Part shown: piece after piece, positions 43,187 to 51,457 of the stretch
How positions within the stretch are numbered: position 1 is the first letter of the stretch
Layout: every line of letters starts with the position of its first letter
Source: Sporosarcina sp. ANT_H38
GTDB taxonomy: Bacteria; Bacillota; Bacilli; Bacillales_A; Planococcaceae
Assembly: GCF_008369195.1 (NCBI RefSeq)
Contig: NZ_VOBC01000003.1
Span: 62,001 to 126,000, forward strand
Length of the DNA: 64,000 nt
Direction: 5' to 3'
Position numbers and translations under genes: made by a program
The notes under the pieces: model-generated
The model's input: the letters and a program-made list of their open reading frames with translations, nothing else
The model's database searches: none
What the model was told of the DNA's origin: nothing

Positions 43187-44185
43187 ATGGATACAGTACT
43201 TCTCCTTACCATACTAGTCGTCGTTTTCGCACTCGCTTTTGATTTCATTAACGGTTTTCACGACACAGCGAATTCCATCGCAACGTCTGTTTCAACTCGT
43301 GCATTGAAACCACGAACTGCTATTATGATGGCCGCTATAATGAATTTCATCGGAGCAATGGCATTTACAGGTGTCGCAAAGACAATTTCCAAGGACATTG
43401 TCGATCCATTCGCTCTTGAAAATGGATCACTCGTCATCTTGGCAGCACTGATTTCTGCAATATTATGGAACTTGATTACCTGGTATTTTGGAATACCATC
43501 CAGTTCTTCCCACGCATTAATCGGGTCAATCGCTGGAGCTGCTATTTCAGCAGCAGGTTTCGGAATTTTAAATTACAGTGGTTTCTTAAAAATATTACAA
43601 GCACTCCTTATTTCTCCATTTATCGCACTTGCGGGTGGTTTCCTAGTGATGTCATTATTCAAAATGACCTTAAAAAACAGGAATTTATTCAGGACAAATA
43701 CACGAATTCGCTATTTGCAAATCGGAACAGCGGCACTTCAATCGTTCACACACGGTACGAACGATGCACAAAAAGCGATGGGGATTATTACAATGGCACT
43801 TATCGCGGCAGAAATGCAGACTTCAGATGATATTCAACTCTGGGTCCGGATTGCTGCGGCAACTGCAATGGGTATCGGGACTTCAATTGGCGGCTATAAA
43901 ATTATAAAAACAGTCGGCGGAAAAATAATGAAGATCCGGCCTGTGAACGGAATTGCGGCTGATTTATCATCTGCAGCAATTATTTTCGGTGCGACTCTTA
44001 TCCATTTACCTGTCAGTACAACACATGTTATTTCTTCTGCAATAATGGGTGTAGGCTCGGCCCAGCGTGTGAAAGGCGTCAATTGGGGCATGGCTAAAAA
44101 GATCGTTATTACATGGGTTATAACATTACCAATTTCAGCATTAATCGCTGGGATTACCTATCAAGTTCTTAACTTGTTTTTTTAA
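43187..44185 (+). CDS. pit: Low-affinity inorganic phosphate transporter Pit
   Basis: PiT-family symporter of 332 residues. Two inverted ProDom-like repeats: FINGFHDTANSIATSVSTRAL near the N-terminus and SFTHGTNDAQKAMGI in the second half, plus GIPSSSSHALIG and LPVSTTHVISSAI. Imports phosphate with metal and protons. GGGGGAG precedes the ATG. The 3' end of the gene itself forms a hairpin and T-run that probably terminates the operon. Confidence 0.95.
   Translation: MDTVLLLTILVVVFALAFDFINGFHDTANSIATSVSTRALKPRTAIMMAAIMNFIGAMAFTGVAKTISKDIVDPFALENGSLVILAALISAILWNLITWYFGIPSSSSHALIGSIAGAAISAAGFGILNYSGFLKILQALLISPFIALAGGFLVMSLFKMTLKNRNLFRTNTRIRYLQIGTAALQSFTHGTNDAQKAMGIITMALIAAEMQTSDDIQLWVRIAAATAMGIGTSIGGYKIIKTVGGKIMKIRPVNGIAADLSSAAIIFGATLIHLPVSTTHVISSAIMGVGSAQRVKGVNWGMAKKIVITWVITLPISALIAGITYQVLNLFF
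44162..44183 (+). terminator. Terminator embedded in the end of pit
   Basis: CAAGTT/AACTTG stem with a 3-base loop, then seven T residues that also encode the last Phe codons and the start of the TAA stop. Confidence 0.65.
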
Positions 44186-44199
44186 TTCAAACATTTCCC

Positions 44200-44343
44200 T
44201 TGCAATGTGCTAATATCCCTGTTATGATAAAGAAGAATTATTTTTGTTCGGCATGATGGTCTCGAATAAATCTTGACCGCTTCAAGACTTGAGCAAGGAT
44301 AGTAATACAATGTATGCACAAAGCATACGAGGAGGAAACACAC
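44200..44343 (+). promoter_or_regulatory. Promoter and long 5' leader of the cold-shock gene
   Basis: TTGCAA (44200-44205), 17 bases, TATGAT (44223-44228). The leader of about 110 bases before the ATG is typical of csp genes, where it acts as a thermosensitive mRNA element. Structure was not modelled. Confidence 0.65.
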
Positions 44344-44544
44344 ATGGAACAAGGTAAAGTGAAATGGTTTAACGCAGAAAAAGGATTTGGCTTCATCGAA
44401 CGCGAAGACGGCGACGACGTATTCGTACACTTCTCAGCTATTCAAGGAGAAGGCTTCAAGTCTCTTGAAGAAGGCCAAGATGTAACGTTTGAAATCGAGC
44501 AAGGCCAACGCGGTCTTCAAGCTACAAACGTAAACAAAAACTAA
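44344..44544 (+). CDS. cspB: Cold-shock protein, CspA/CspB family
   Basis: RNA/ssDNA chaperone of 66 residues, one OB-fold. [14 protein letters not shown] holds RNP1 (KGFGFI) and DVFVHF holds RNP2. Length and sequence match B. subtilis CspB/C/D. GAGGAGG precedes the ATG with a spacing of eight. Which paralogue it is cannot be told. Strong hairpin terminator follows. Confidence 0.95.
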   Translation: MEQGKVKWFNAEKGFGFIEREDGDDVFVHFSAIQGEGFKSLEEGQDVTFEIEQGQRGLQATNVNKN

Positions 44545-44570
44545 TTTGAATTAACCATTCAAAAGTCATT

Positions 44571-44593
44571 CCCCTCGGGGGATGACTTTTTTC
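44571..44593 (+). terminator. Terminator of the cold-shock gene
   Basis: AAAAGTCATCC-type stem (AAAGTCAT / ATGACTTT with CCCC/GGGG extension), then TTTTTTC. Confidence 0.85.
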
Positions 44594-44948
44594 TTTGTTT
44601 ATAATTAATTGGATTGACTATATATGTTTGATGATGAATATCTGTATAAACTGAGAGTTGGTACCTTACAGTGCCCTAGAGGATTCTATGGGATTTTTTA
44701 TTTCAATTTAACTTATTCCCGCTAGGATTAGGCAGTCATTTCTATATCAGATGAATCTATCACCCAAATGCGATCTTTTATTCCCCTCAGAGACTGCTTT
44801 ATTATCGTCATACAAATTGCTCGGACTATCTTAATGGCAGTTTCCTAATCAGCAATTAGCGTCCACCCACTTCGAGAAAAGACATTCCCATCATTTTCCG
44901 TTACTATAGATAAATAGAGTCAATCTACACATAGGAAGGAATGATTGT
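44594..44948. other. 355-bp gene-free interval before the MMPL gene
   Basis: AT-rich. No open frame with a start signal, no repeat, no riboswitch recognised. The MMPL promoter must lie at the right end; a weak TATAGAT-type -10 is visible near 44905. Confidence 0.5.
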
Positions 44949-47081
44949 ATGCGCACACTTGCGCGTTTTGTAACAAGTGCACATAAATATATAATCTTTA
45001 CCTGGGTTGCAATCTTCGTCATACTGACGTTCTTCGCAATCAAGTTGCCAGGGCTTCTTGAAGGAGACGGCTTCCAAACGGATGGCGAACACGCCGCTGT
45101 CATGGATATCGTGTCCGATGACTTCGCCATGCCAGCAGAAACCATGTTCCTCGTTTTTGATAATGTGCCCGATGACAAAATAGAGTCTACACTCATTAAC
45201 GTAGATAAACTTAAGGTCACTTCAGAAATCGCATCACCACTGGACAATGATAAACAACACAAAGAAGGCGTTTCTTATGCCCTTCTTCATTTTGACAATA
45301 AAGACAAAGATATGTCTGCTATCGTCACAGATATACGAGAGGCAGTCGGTAATGAAAAAGGAATCACGCTTACAGGTGCTTCCGCTATTTCAAAGGATAT
45401 TAACACTGCCAGCCAACGTGACTTGATGACTGCAGAGGCGATTGGGTTACCAATTGCGATTATTATACTTCTGTTCGCTTTCGGAACTGTTGTCGCTTCA
45501 ATCGTACCATTAATTATCGGTATCGTGACCGTCGTATCCTCGTTCGGTGTATTGGCGATTCTTGGTGGAAAAATGGACCTGTCCATCTTTGTCTTGAATA
45601 TCATTCCTATGCTGGGACTTGCGCTCAGTATCGACTTCGCTTTGTTGTTCATCAGCAGGTATCGTGAAGAACGCAAAAAGAGCAACATGCAAGAAGCTAT
45701 CTCCACTACGATTCGAACAGCAGGAAGATCTGTCATCTTTTCCGCTTTCTGTGTGTTCATCGGACTCGGCGCCATGATGCTTATTCAAGTCGACATTTTT
45801 CAAAACATCGCTATTGGTGGAATGATCGTCGTGGCGATGGCTGTTCTCGCATCTGTAACTTTGTTACCTTCCGTGCTTATTGTGCTTGGTGAGCGGGTTG
45901 ACAAATGGCAGCTATTGAAAGAAAAGTCGGGCGAAGCGAACGGTTGGCGCAAATTTGCCAAAGCAGTTATTAAGCGTCCTGTTATGATCACAATCGTTGC
46001 GTTTATCCTACTAGGTGTCGCAATTATTCCAGTGAAAAATATGGATTTAACAATTCCAGGAATCGATTCATTGCCAAAGTCATATGACACACGTCAGGCT
46101 TTTGAATTGATTGATAAAGAGTTTGGTTTGGCCAACGAGGCGGCTGTCTATGTCATAGCAGAACGTGCAAATGGCTGGGAGGACGAAAAAGGTCTCGAGT
46201 CCATGAAAGCACTTGAAAAAGAACTTTCAAACGATCCTCTTGTTGATAAAGTAACGACAATTTTCACCGCAAGTGATATCGACTCCGTCGAACAATGGCA
46301 ACAAGCGATGACTGCGCCTGAAATCGCCGCCAGACTCTCACCTCTTGTTGAAACGTTTGTGAAAGACGACAAGCTGATGATTCCTCTGACATTGGGAGCG
46401 AGTGGCAGTTCAGATGCAGCACAAGATTGGGCACGCGAGTGGTCCGATAAGCAAACGGAGTGGAACTTATCCATCGGTGGGCAACCAAAATTCAATCAGG
46501 AAATCTTCGATGAAATACTGGATAAGGTTTTGTACGTTCTCTTAGTAATCCTTGTCTCTACGTTCTTCATCCTGATGATTGCTTTTAGATCTATTTTAAT
46601 ACCGATTAAAGCGATTTTTATGAACATCATCGGATTGACTGCAACATTCGGTATTCTTGTCTATATTTTCCAATACGGACATTTTGGATTGGAAGCGGGC
46701 ACAATCGCGCTAATCATCCCTGTCATCGTCTTTAGCCTTGTCTTTGGACTAAGTATGGACTACGAAGTATTCCTCATCTCGAGGATGCAGGAAGAGTATG
46801 CGAAGACTTTGGATAACGACCACTCAACTGTTGAAGGTCTTGCAACTACAAGTAAGATCATCACCTCTGCAGCACTGATTATGATTGTTCTAACGGGGGC
46901 ATTCGCCTTTACGGACGTTATGCCAGTAAAACAGATCGGCGTTGGTATCGCCATTGCAGTCGCCATTGACGCAACGATCATCCGCCTGTTGCTCGTTCCA
47001 AGCTTGATGAAACTGTTCGGCAAATGGAACTGGTGGCTGCCATTTAGAAAAGGGCCCTATAAGCCCGGGAATTGGCATTAA
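44949..47081 (+). CDS. ydfJ: MMPL-family RND transporter (YdfJ-like)
   Basis: RND-type membrane exporter of 710 residues with about 12 helices in two halves. Each half has a helix, a large extracellular domain (about 35-160 and 370-510) and five helices. LGLALSIDFALLFISRYREE and FGLSMDYEVFLISRMQEEY carry the proton-relay Asp-Tyr motifs of MMPL proteins. Similar to B. subtilis YdfJ; probably moves lipids or hydrophobic compounds. AGGAAGGA precedes the ATG. A repeat cassette begins at the last base of its TAA stop. Confidence 0.92.
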   Translation: MRTLARFVTSAHKYIIFTWVAIFVILTFFAIKLPGLLEGDGFQTDGEHAAVMDIVSDDFAMPAETMFLVFDNVPDDKIESTLINVDKLKVTSEIASPLDNDKQHKEGVSYALLHFDNKDKDMSAIVTDIREAVGNEKGITLTGASAISKDINTASQRDLMTAEAIGLPIAIIILLFAFGTVVASIVPLIIGIVTVVSSFGVLAILGGKMDLSIFVLNIIPMLGLALSIDFALLFISRYREERKKSNMQEAISTTIRTAGRSVIFSAFCVFIGLGAMMLIQVDIFQNIAIGGMIVVAMAVLASVTLLPSVLIVLGERVDKWQLLKEKSGEANGWRKFAKAVIKRPVMITIVAFILLGVAIIPVKNMDLTIPGIDSLPKSYDTRQAFELIDKEFGLANEAAVYVIAERANGWEDEKGLESMKALEKELSNDPLVDKVTTIFTASDIDSVEQWQQAMTAPEIAARLSPLVETFVKDDKLMIPLTLGASGSSDAAQDWAREWSDKQTEWNLSIGGQPKFNQEIFDEILDKVLYVLLVILVSTFFILMIAFRSILIPIKAIFMNIIGLTATFGILVYIFQYGHFGLEAGTIALIIPVIVFSLVFGLSMDYEVFLISRMQEEYAKTLDNDHSTVEGLATTSKIITSAALIMIVLTGAFAFTDVMPVKQIGVGIAIAVAIDATIIRLLLVPSLMKLFGKWNWWLPFRKGPYKPGNWH

Positions 47082-47199
47082 GAAAAGCGCAAGCGGTCGT
47101 CTAGATGCGACAGGCATAAGACGGATCGGCGTAGCGGTGCACTTTACCGCATAGCCGGTTCGACTTATGACCCAAGCATCTGACCGCTGGAGCTAGACA
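47081..47199 (+). repeat. Hairpin cassette, type 4
   Basis: About 119 bp with the shared 5' end AAGAAAAGCGCAAGCG and 3' end CTGGAGCTAGAC. The core keeps GACAGGCATAAGACGG and GACTTATGACCC of type 1, but the intervening part (GATCGGCGTAGCGGTGCA) differs. It overlaps the stop codon of the MMPL gene. Confidence 0.8.
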
Positions 47200-47201
47200 T
47201 T

Positions 47202-47379
47202 AAGAAAAGCGGAAGGCGCCTAAAAGGAACGCAGCTTAAGTACGCCACTTCCTGTGGCAACAGCTGCATGACCTACATCCTGTAGGCCCGCGACAGGCAT
47301 AAGACGGATCGGCGGAGCGGTGCACTTGCGCATAGCCGGTTCGACTTATGACCCGAGCATCTGACCGCTGGAGCTAGAC
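47202..47379 (+). repeat. Hybrid hairpin cassette (type 3 left, type 4 right)
   Basis: A 178-bp unit. The first half (AAGAAAAGCGGAAGGCGCC, GCAACAGCTGCATGACC, TGTAGGCC) follows type 3 at 55513 and 55893. From GCGACAGGCATAAGACGGATC on it follows type 4. The join gives direct evidence of core shuffling or recombination between cassettes. Confidence 0.8.
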
Positions 47380-47419
47380 ACTATTCTAAGTCAAAAAACA
47401 TATACTTTCTTAGCTTTAG

Positions 47420-47464
47420 AAAAAGCGCACTAGGGATCAACAAAATCCCTAGTGCGCTTTTTTC
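47420..47464. terminator. Bidirectional terminator between MMPL gene and DUF5068 gene
   Basis: Perfect 17-bp stem beginning AAAAGCGCACTAGGGAT with 7-base loop, flanked by A- and T-runs; three bases from the minus-strand stop. Confidence 0.9.
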
Positions 47465-47466
47465 AA

Positions 47467-48759
47467 CTATCGAGGTAATTTAAACAACAAATCGCGGCCT
47501 TTGAATATTTTCTTTCCGTCATCTCCTGAGAACGGTCCAAAAATCAGCTCGAAATTTTCATGGCGATCGAACTCGTACTTATCGATTAAGAATACATGTA
47601 ACTTCTCGCTAGATTTTCCTGGTTCAATTGTCTTCAACATATCCGGTTCTAGTGATCCTTGGTTTAAATATCGGAATTCACCATCATCTACACTCAAAAT
47701 GGATTGAATACCGCCAAGCCTTACTATCTCATCAGATTTATTGTCAACATTTAGTTTGACAGTCACAGCGACAATCCCGTCATCCGCAAAGTTACGGAAG
47801 GTATCGGCATATTCTGCCGTTGGTCTAATTTCCGTATATTGAACGCCTTCCAGCGTCACTTCTACGCCCTCAATGTCCAACTTTTGCCCAATATCTTTCT
47901 TCTCAAAAATCATCTTTTTGTCGGCAATATTTTGATTCGTCAAATCGTCTCTGTAATAATCTGGACCTGATACCGTTTTCTCTTTACTGTCTTCATTAAA
48001 AATGAAATCAAAAACAGCCTCTTCCATATAGGCTTCCCTCATGTCTTCACGTTCGGAAGCACCGCCTGCAATAATCAGTTTTGGCTTCGTCTCCTTTAAT
48101 TTGTCATATTGTTCGTTTGTCATGACAAACGATAAGAAACCCTGTTTTTTGAAACCGGCAGGATATTTATTTACACTGGCAGGATCATCCGACTGCAACA
48201 CATCTTCACGCGGTACTAATTTGAACCGATCCCCGTTCACTTCATCAAAGCGGTCATCCATGAGAATCGATGCAAACCCGGTATAGTACACGGGATTACT
48301 CCGCTTATTTTCATATGTTGCCAATGCTGTAACGACATAGCCTTCTACATTGTCTTTAAATAAATACTCGGAATCTCGGTTGACATCAGATACTTTCGTT
48401 ACCTGATACTCATCAATTGTTATGATAAATCCATCCATATCATGCGCATAGCTTGGCTCTTTATTTGTATAGAGAACTTCAACAACACCTTCTGTCATTT
48501 CGGCAATATTTGGATTAAGTATGGTTGAGTCATCTCCGTTAGCAGCTACCTCTTTGGGTTTTAGTTCTTCTAATGCGGTACGCAATTCTTCCAATGCATC
48601 ATCTACTTCTGTCGCTGACTCTACTTCTGCTTCATCAGATTTAGTGGCATCACTTTTTTCCTCTTCAATTTCGACCTCAGTCCCCTTCTCTTCACCCGCG
48701 CATGCTGCCAGCAAAAGTACGCTTGCTCCAAAAACGAACATTATCTTCTTATAGTTCAT
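47467..48759 (-). CDS. Lipoprotein, DUF5068-like
   Basis: Lipoprotein of 430 residues. Lipobox LLAAC ends a short signal; then a low-complexity Glu/Asp/Ser linker (about 22-65) and two beta-rich domains: DGFIITIDEYQVTKVSDV at about 109-126 and a second similar part from IEGVEVTLEGVQY. The pair of related domains fits DUF5068 proteins of Bacillales. No enzymatic motif. Monocistronic with a strong terminator. Confidence 0.75.
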   Translation of the reverse strand: MNYKKIMFVFGASVLLLAACAGEEKGTEVEIEEEKSDATKSDEAEVESATEVDDALEELRTALEELKPKEVAANGDDSTILNPNIAEMTEGVVEVLYTNKEPSYAHDMDGFIITIDEYQVTKVSDVNRDSEYLFKDNVEGYVVTALATYENKRSNPVYYTGFASILMDDRFDEVNGDRFKLVPREDVLQSDDPASVNKYPAGFKKQGFLSFVMTNEQYDKLKETKPKLIIAGGASEREDMREAYMEEAVFDFIFNEDSKEKTVSGPDYYRDDLTNQNIADKKMIFEKKDIGQKLDIEGVEVTLEGVQYTEIRPTAEYADTFRNFADDGIVAVTVKLNVDNKSDEIVRLGGIQSILSVDDGEFRYLNQGSLEPDMLKTIEPGKSSEKLHVFLIDKYEFDRHENFELIFGPFSGDDGKKIFKGRDLLFKLPR

Positions 48760-48943
48760 GTTTTAAACACCCTCCCTATTTCCATTTTAATGAACTCTCA
48801 ACCTTACATTAACCATAATCAGTCGATAATACATAACGAAAAACGGTAAAATCAGGAAAATGATCCGGAAGAACCAGTGTCCAATCATTTTAAGTCGTTA
48901 CCTTTCTCCTAAAAATATTCATTCATCACGCCTATTTCGGCAA

Positions 48944-48969
48944 TAAAAAAAAGCAGTGTTTTCACACTA
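48944..48969 (-). terminator. Terminator after the 53-aa membrane protein gene
   Basis: Minus-strand AGTGT/ACACT stem (with flanking C-G pair), loop GAAA, then a T-run. It overlaps the stop codon. Confidence 0.7.
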
Positions 48970-49123
48970 CCCTGGAATTCCCTTCTATTACTTCAAAAAC
49001 CGTCACAAGCGGTGCCATCCCATTTTCCATATCATTAATTGTTGCCTTCATCGCGAAATAAACAGCTACAATGCTTAATAGTACGAATAGGACAAGGCCG
49101 ATGACGAGGGTTTTGCCTTTCAT
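48962..49123 (-). CDS. Small single-pass membrane protein, 53 aa
   Basis: A short gene not marked by length alone. ATG at 49123 overlaps the TGA of the upstream gene as ATGA, which strongly suggests translational coupling. The product opens MKGKTLVIGLVLFVLLSIVA, a membrane helix (about 5-24), followed by a 28-residue outer or inner tail (NDMENGMAPLVTVFEVIEG). Terminator directly at its stop. Unrecognised family. It probably works with the 158-aa protein encoded before it. Confidence 0.75.
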   Translation of the reverse strand: MKGKTLVIGLVLFVLLSIVAVYFAMKATINDMENGMAPLVTVFEVIEGNSRVV

Positions 49124-49596
49124 CGAGCATCACTCTCGTCTTCAACTCTTGTGAATTCCTCTTCAATCAAATAGACGTCTGCTTCGTTATAATCACCGAA
49201 ACTTTCTTCCAGATTCAAGCCGTGATATAAATTCCAGAACCCTTGCTCTTCCATAAGGATCAGTTCTTCGCCCTCATTGTTCACAAATTTTTGCACAACA
49301 GCCTGCGGTTCAGGTGCTCCTTCAGATAAAGCCTTGATAGAATCTGCAATTATTTTCCGCAGTTCCTCTTCTGAAGCTTCACGGATATTGACGAGACCTC
49401 GTTCATCTGCGTCATAACCACGAATTCCTGCTACGTAGACAAATCCATTACCATTTGGGTGAAGGTGCTGAACGACGACAGTTTTTTCGTATAAGCTTTC
49501 TTCATAATGATAGTTGACCCGTTTCATTGACACGTCTTTACGTGTCAGTTCGGGAATTGTTTCGATAATTAGTTGTTTCTCTTCAAATGTCAACAT
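49120..49596 (-). CDS. Conserved hypothetical protein, 158 aa
   Basis: Acidic cytoplasmic protein, no signal peptide. MLTFEEKQLIIETIPELTRKDVS is followed by VVVQHLHPNGNGFVYVAG, then a helix LRKIIADSIKALSE and a Glu-rich C-terminal half (EEEFTRVEDESD). I think similar proteins occur across Bacillales but know no function. Translationally coupled to the small membrane protein that follows; the two may form a membrane-tethered pair. Confidence 0.78.
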   Translation of the reverse strand: MLTFEEKQLIIETIPELTRKDVSMKRVNYHYEESLYEKTVVVQHLHPNGNGFVYVAGIRGYDADERGLVNIREASEEELRKIIADSIKALSEGAPEPQAVVQKFVNNEGEELILMEEQGFWNLYHGLNLEESFGDYNEADVYLIEEEFTRVEDESDAR

Positions 49597-49639
49597 GTAT
49601 GTCCACTCTTTTCCACTCTGATTTCATTTTAGTATACCA

Positions 49640-50293
49640 TTATTCTTCTTTCACGGATAATCCCAACACACGCGCAAAGCCAATTGCCTGTTCTTTTGAC
49701 ACAATGCAGCCAGCAATTTTCGGCAGTGTAACTTCAATCCGGTCATATGTACTGTCCGACAAGTCAACGCCGTTCAAGTTCGTTTCAGTAAAATTGATAT
49801 TATCCAGCTTGCATAACTTAAATTGCACATTATTAAATGAGCTCTCGTAGATATCACCGTCCGTTAAATTACACTCGGCAAACTCTACTTCCTTCATGTT
49901 GGAAAAGCTGAAGTTAATATAGCGTCCGTCACATTCCTTAATTAGCGCATGTCCCACTTTCGCGTTCGCAAAATCCGCACCAGTCAATTTTGAATTAATG
50001 ATTTCACATCTATGGAACATAGCACTTTGGAAATTAACGTTGGAAAAATCGCATGTGTCAAATACAACATCCACGAATTCGGCACCTACAAAATCAGCTC
50101 CGGCAAATGATACATCTTTAAATACAACGTCATCGAAGGTTAATCGCTCGCCTTCCGCCCCCGTCATGAAGCCGCCGTCAATTCGTACTTTTTGAACGTA
50201 TCCTTCATTGTCCAATACCTCTTCAACCCTCATCACCCTATGCTCAACTGACAATTTCGGTTTCTGTCGTTTGTTTACCTTCTTCTTCGTCAC
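49640..50293 (-). CDS. Pentapeptide-repeat protein
   Basis: A 217-residue protein. Residues about 50-190 contain A(D/N)LXX-type repeats such as FAGADFVGAEF, FSNVNFQSAMF, LTGADFANAKV and NFTETNLNGVDLSD, forming a right-handed quadrilateral beta-helix. The N-terminus is Lys-rich. It starts at GTG with AAGGGGGG seven bases upstream. DNA-mimic gyrase protection is known for some family members but is not implied here. A 33-aa membrane peptide gene precedes it closely. Confidence 0.85.
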   Translation of the reverse strand: MTKKKVNKRQKPKLSVEHRVMRVEEVLDNEGYVQKVRIDGGFMTGAEGERLTFDDVVFKDVSFAGADFVGAEFVDVVFDTCDFSNVNFQSAMFHRCEIINSKLTGADFANAKVGHALIKECDGRYINFSFSNMKEVEFAECNLTDGDIYESSFNNVQFKLCKLDNINFTETNLNGVDLSDSTYDRIEVTLPKIAGCIVSKEQAIGFARVLGLSVKEE

Positions 50294-50306
50294 TTCGAGG
50301 CCCCCC

Positions 50307-50408
50307 TTATTTACGTGTCTTCCATTCCGTTATAATAATAAACAAAACAATGACCGCAATCGCGAGAACATAAAACCAGTTCGGAACACTGCTAAATCCA
50401 CCAAACAT
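50307..50408 (-). CDS. Small membrane protein, 33 aa
   Basis: Short gene between rlmA and the pentapeptide gene. ATG at 50408 has AAAGGGG eight bases upstream. Product: FGGFSSVPNWFYVLAIAVI and the rest form one helix followed by a basic tail TEWKTRK, so the C-terminus is probably inside. It lies 24 bases after rlmA and 13 before the pentapeptide gene. Coding status rests on Shine-Dalgarno, helix and spacing; no family recognised. Confidence 0.6.
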   Translation of the reverse strand: MFGGFSSVPNWFYVLAIAVIVLFIIITEWKTRK

Positions 50409-50432
50409 CTTTCTCGCCCCTTTCCATCTCTA

Positions 50433-51299
50433 TTAAACCCTCTTAACGCCTGAAATAACGGTAAAGTCGATTGTGATATTCTGTATATCCATCGCTAATG
50501 CTTCTTCAATTTTCTCCTCACTAGCACCCCACGTGAGTGGCGTCATTCGAATAAGCGGTGCAAGAAGCCCGGGCGATAATGGAAATACATACGTAATCCG
50601 TTCCGTCGTGACAGCATCGTAGTGTTGTGCAAAGCGTGCGACGTGATCCGTATCGTCTATTCGTTCTTCATCGTCATAAAAGATAGCTCGTAACTCCTTT
50701 AGATAACCACTTTCCGGAACTGCTTTCACAAACAATCCGTCCGGTTTCAGAAGACGCGTAAACTCTGCGTAATTTGCAGGCGATAAAATATTTAAAATAA
50801 CGTCGAATTGGCTTTCCTGAAATGGGCAGTTCGCAAGGTCCGCGACACTCCAAATGGAACCTGGATACTCTTTCGCTGCCGCAGTGATTCCCTCTTTCGC
50901 GAGATCTATGCCAACTCCAGTTGTTTTGCCAGGCAGTTGTGAAAGAATTGCCGACAAGTGCGTGCCTTCCCCACAACCCGCATCCAGGATGAAAGCCTGC
51001 TCTCGCCCTTCTATATGCACATGGACTTTATGAGTCATAAACTCAAGAACTTGATTGAAAAACCCGCTGCTCATTACCGTTTTTCGTGCTTCAAACAGCG
51101 ATTTATCATACTTTGTCACATGTGCTTGCGGAGCCAAGTTAACATAGCCATTTTTCGATAAATCGAATGAGTGATTATCTGTGCAAACGAGCCGTGACTT
51201 GTCCTCCATAACCATTTCAGACGCGCAAATTGGGCATCTGAATAAATGTGAATTACTTTCCATCACTTGTGCATTGAACATTTTTTTCGATATAGTCAT
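50433..51299 (-). CDS. rlmA: 23S rRNA guanine-N1 methyltransferase RlmA
   Basis: A 288-residue SAM-dependent methyltransferase that modifies G745/G748-type positions in 23S rRNA. N-terminal zinc finger CPICASEM with later CTDNHSFD, then NGYVNLA. The methyltransferase motif I LDAGCGEGTHL and post-I GIDLAKEG follow, with NILSPANYAEFTRLLKPDG. Best match is RlmA(II) of Gram-positives (B. subtilis YxjB). The Shine-Dalgarno is weak, but the N-terminus fits. Confidence 0.92.
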   Translation of the reverse strand: MTISKKMFNAQVMESNSHLFRCPICASEMVMEDKSRLVCTDNHSFDLSKNGYVNLAPQAHVTKYDKSLFEARKTVMSSGFFNQVLEFMTHKVHVHIEGREQAFILDAGCGEGTHLSAILSQLPGKTTGVGIDLAKEGITAAAKEYPGSIWSVADLANCPFQESQFDVILNILSPANYAEFTRLLKPDGLFVKAVPESGYLKELRAIFYDDEERIDDTDHVARFAQHYDAVTTERITYVFPLSPGLLAPLIRMTPLTWGASEEKIEEALAMDIQNITIDFTVISGVKRV

Positions 51300-51457
51300 A
51301 CATTGAAAACCCCGATCATCTGTTGTTCTATTAGTATACAGCTTTTCGATGAGTACTGGAAATGGAGTGAATCCTGTTTATCACAGTCACACAAAATAGC
51401 TTCGTACTGTATTCAACTAGCTCTAGGGGGTTACAATAGTAAGTAGGAGGCGATTCC

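Noticed and set aside
44594..44948. Structured leader RNA before the MMPL gene
   Set aside because: No conserved riboswitch core or strong hairpin with T-run could be found by eye.
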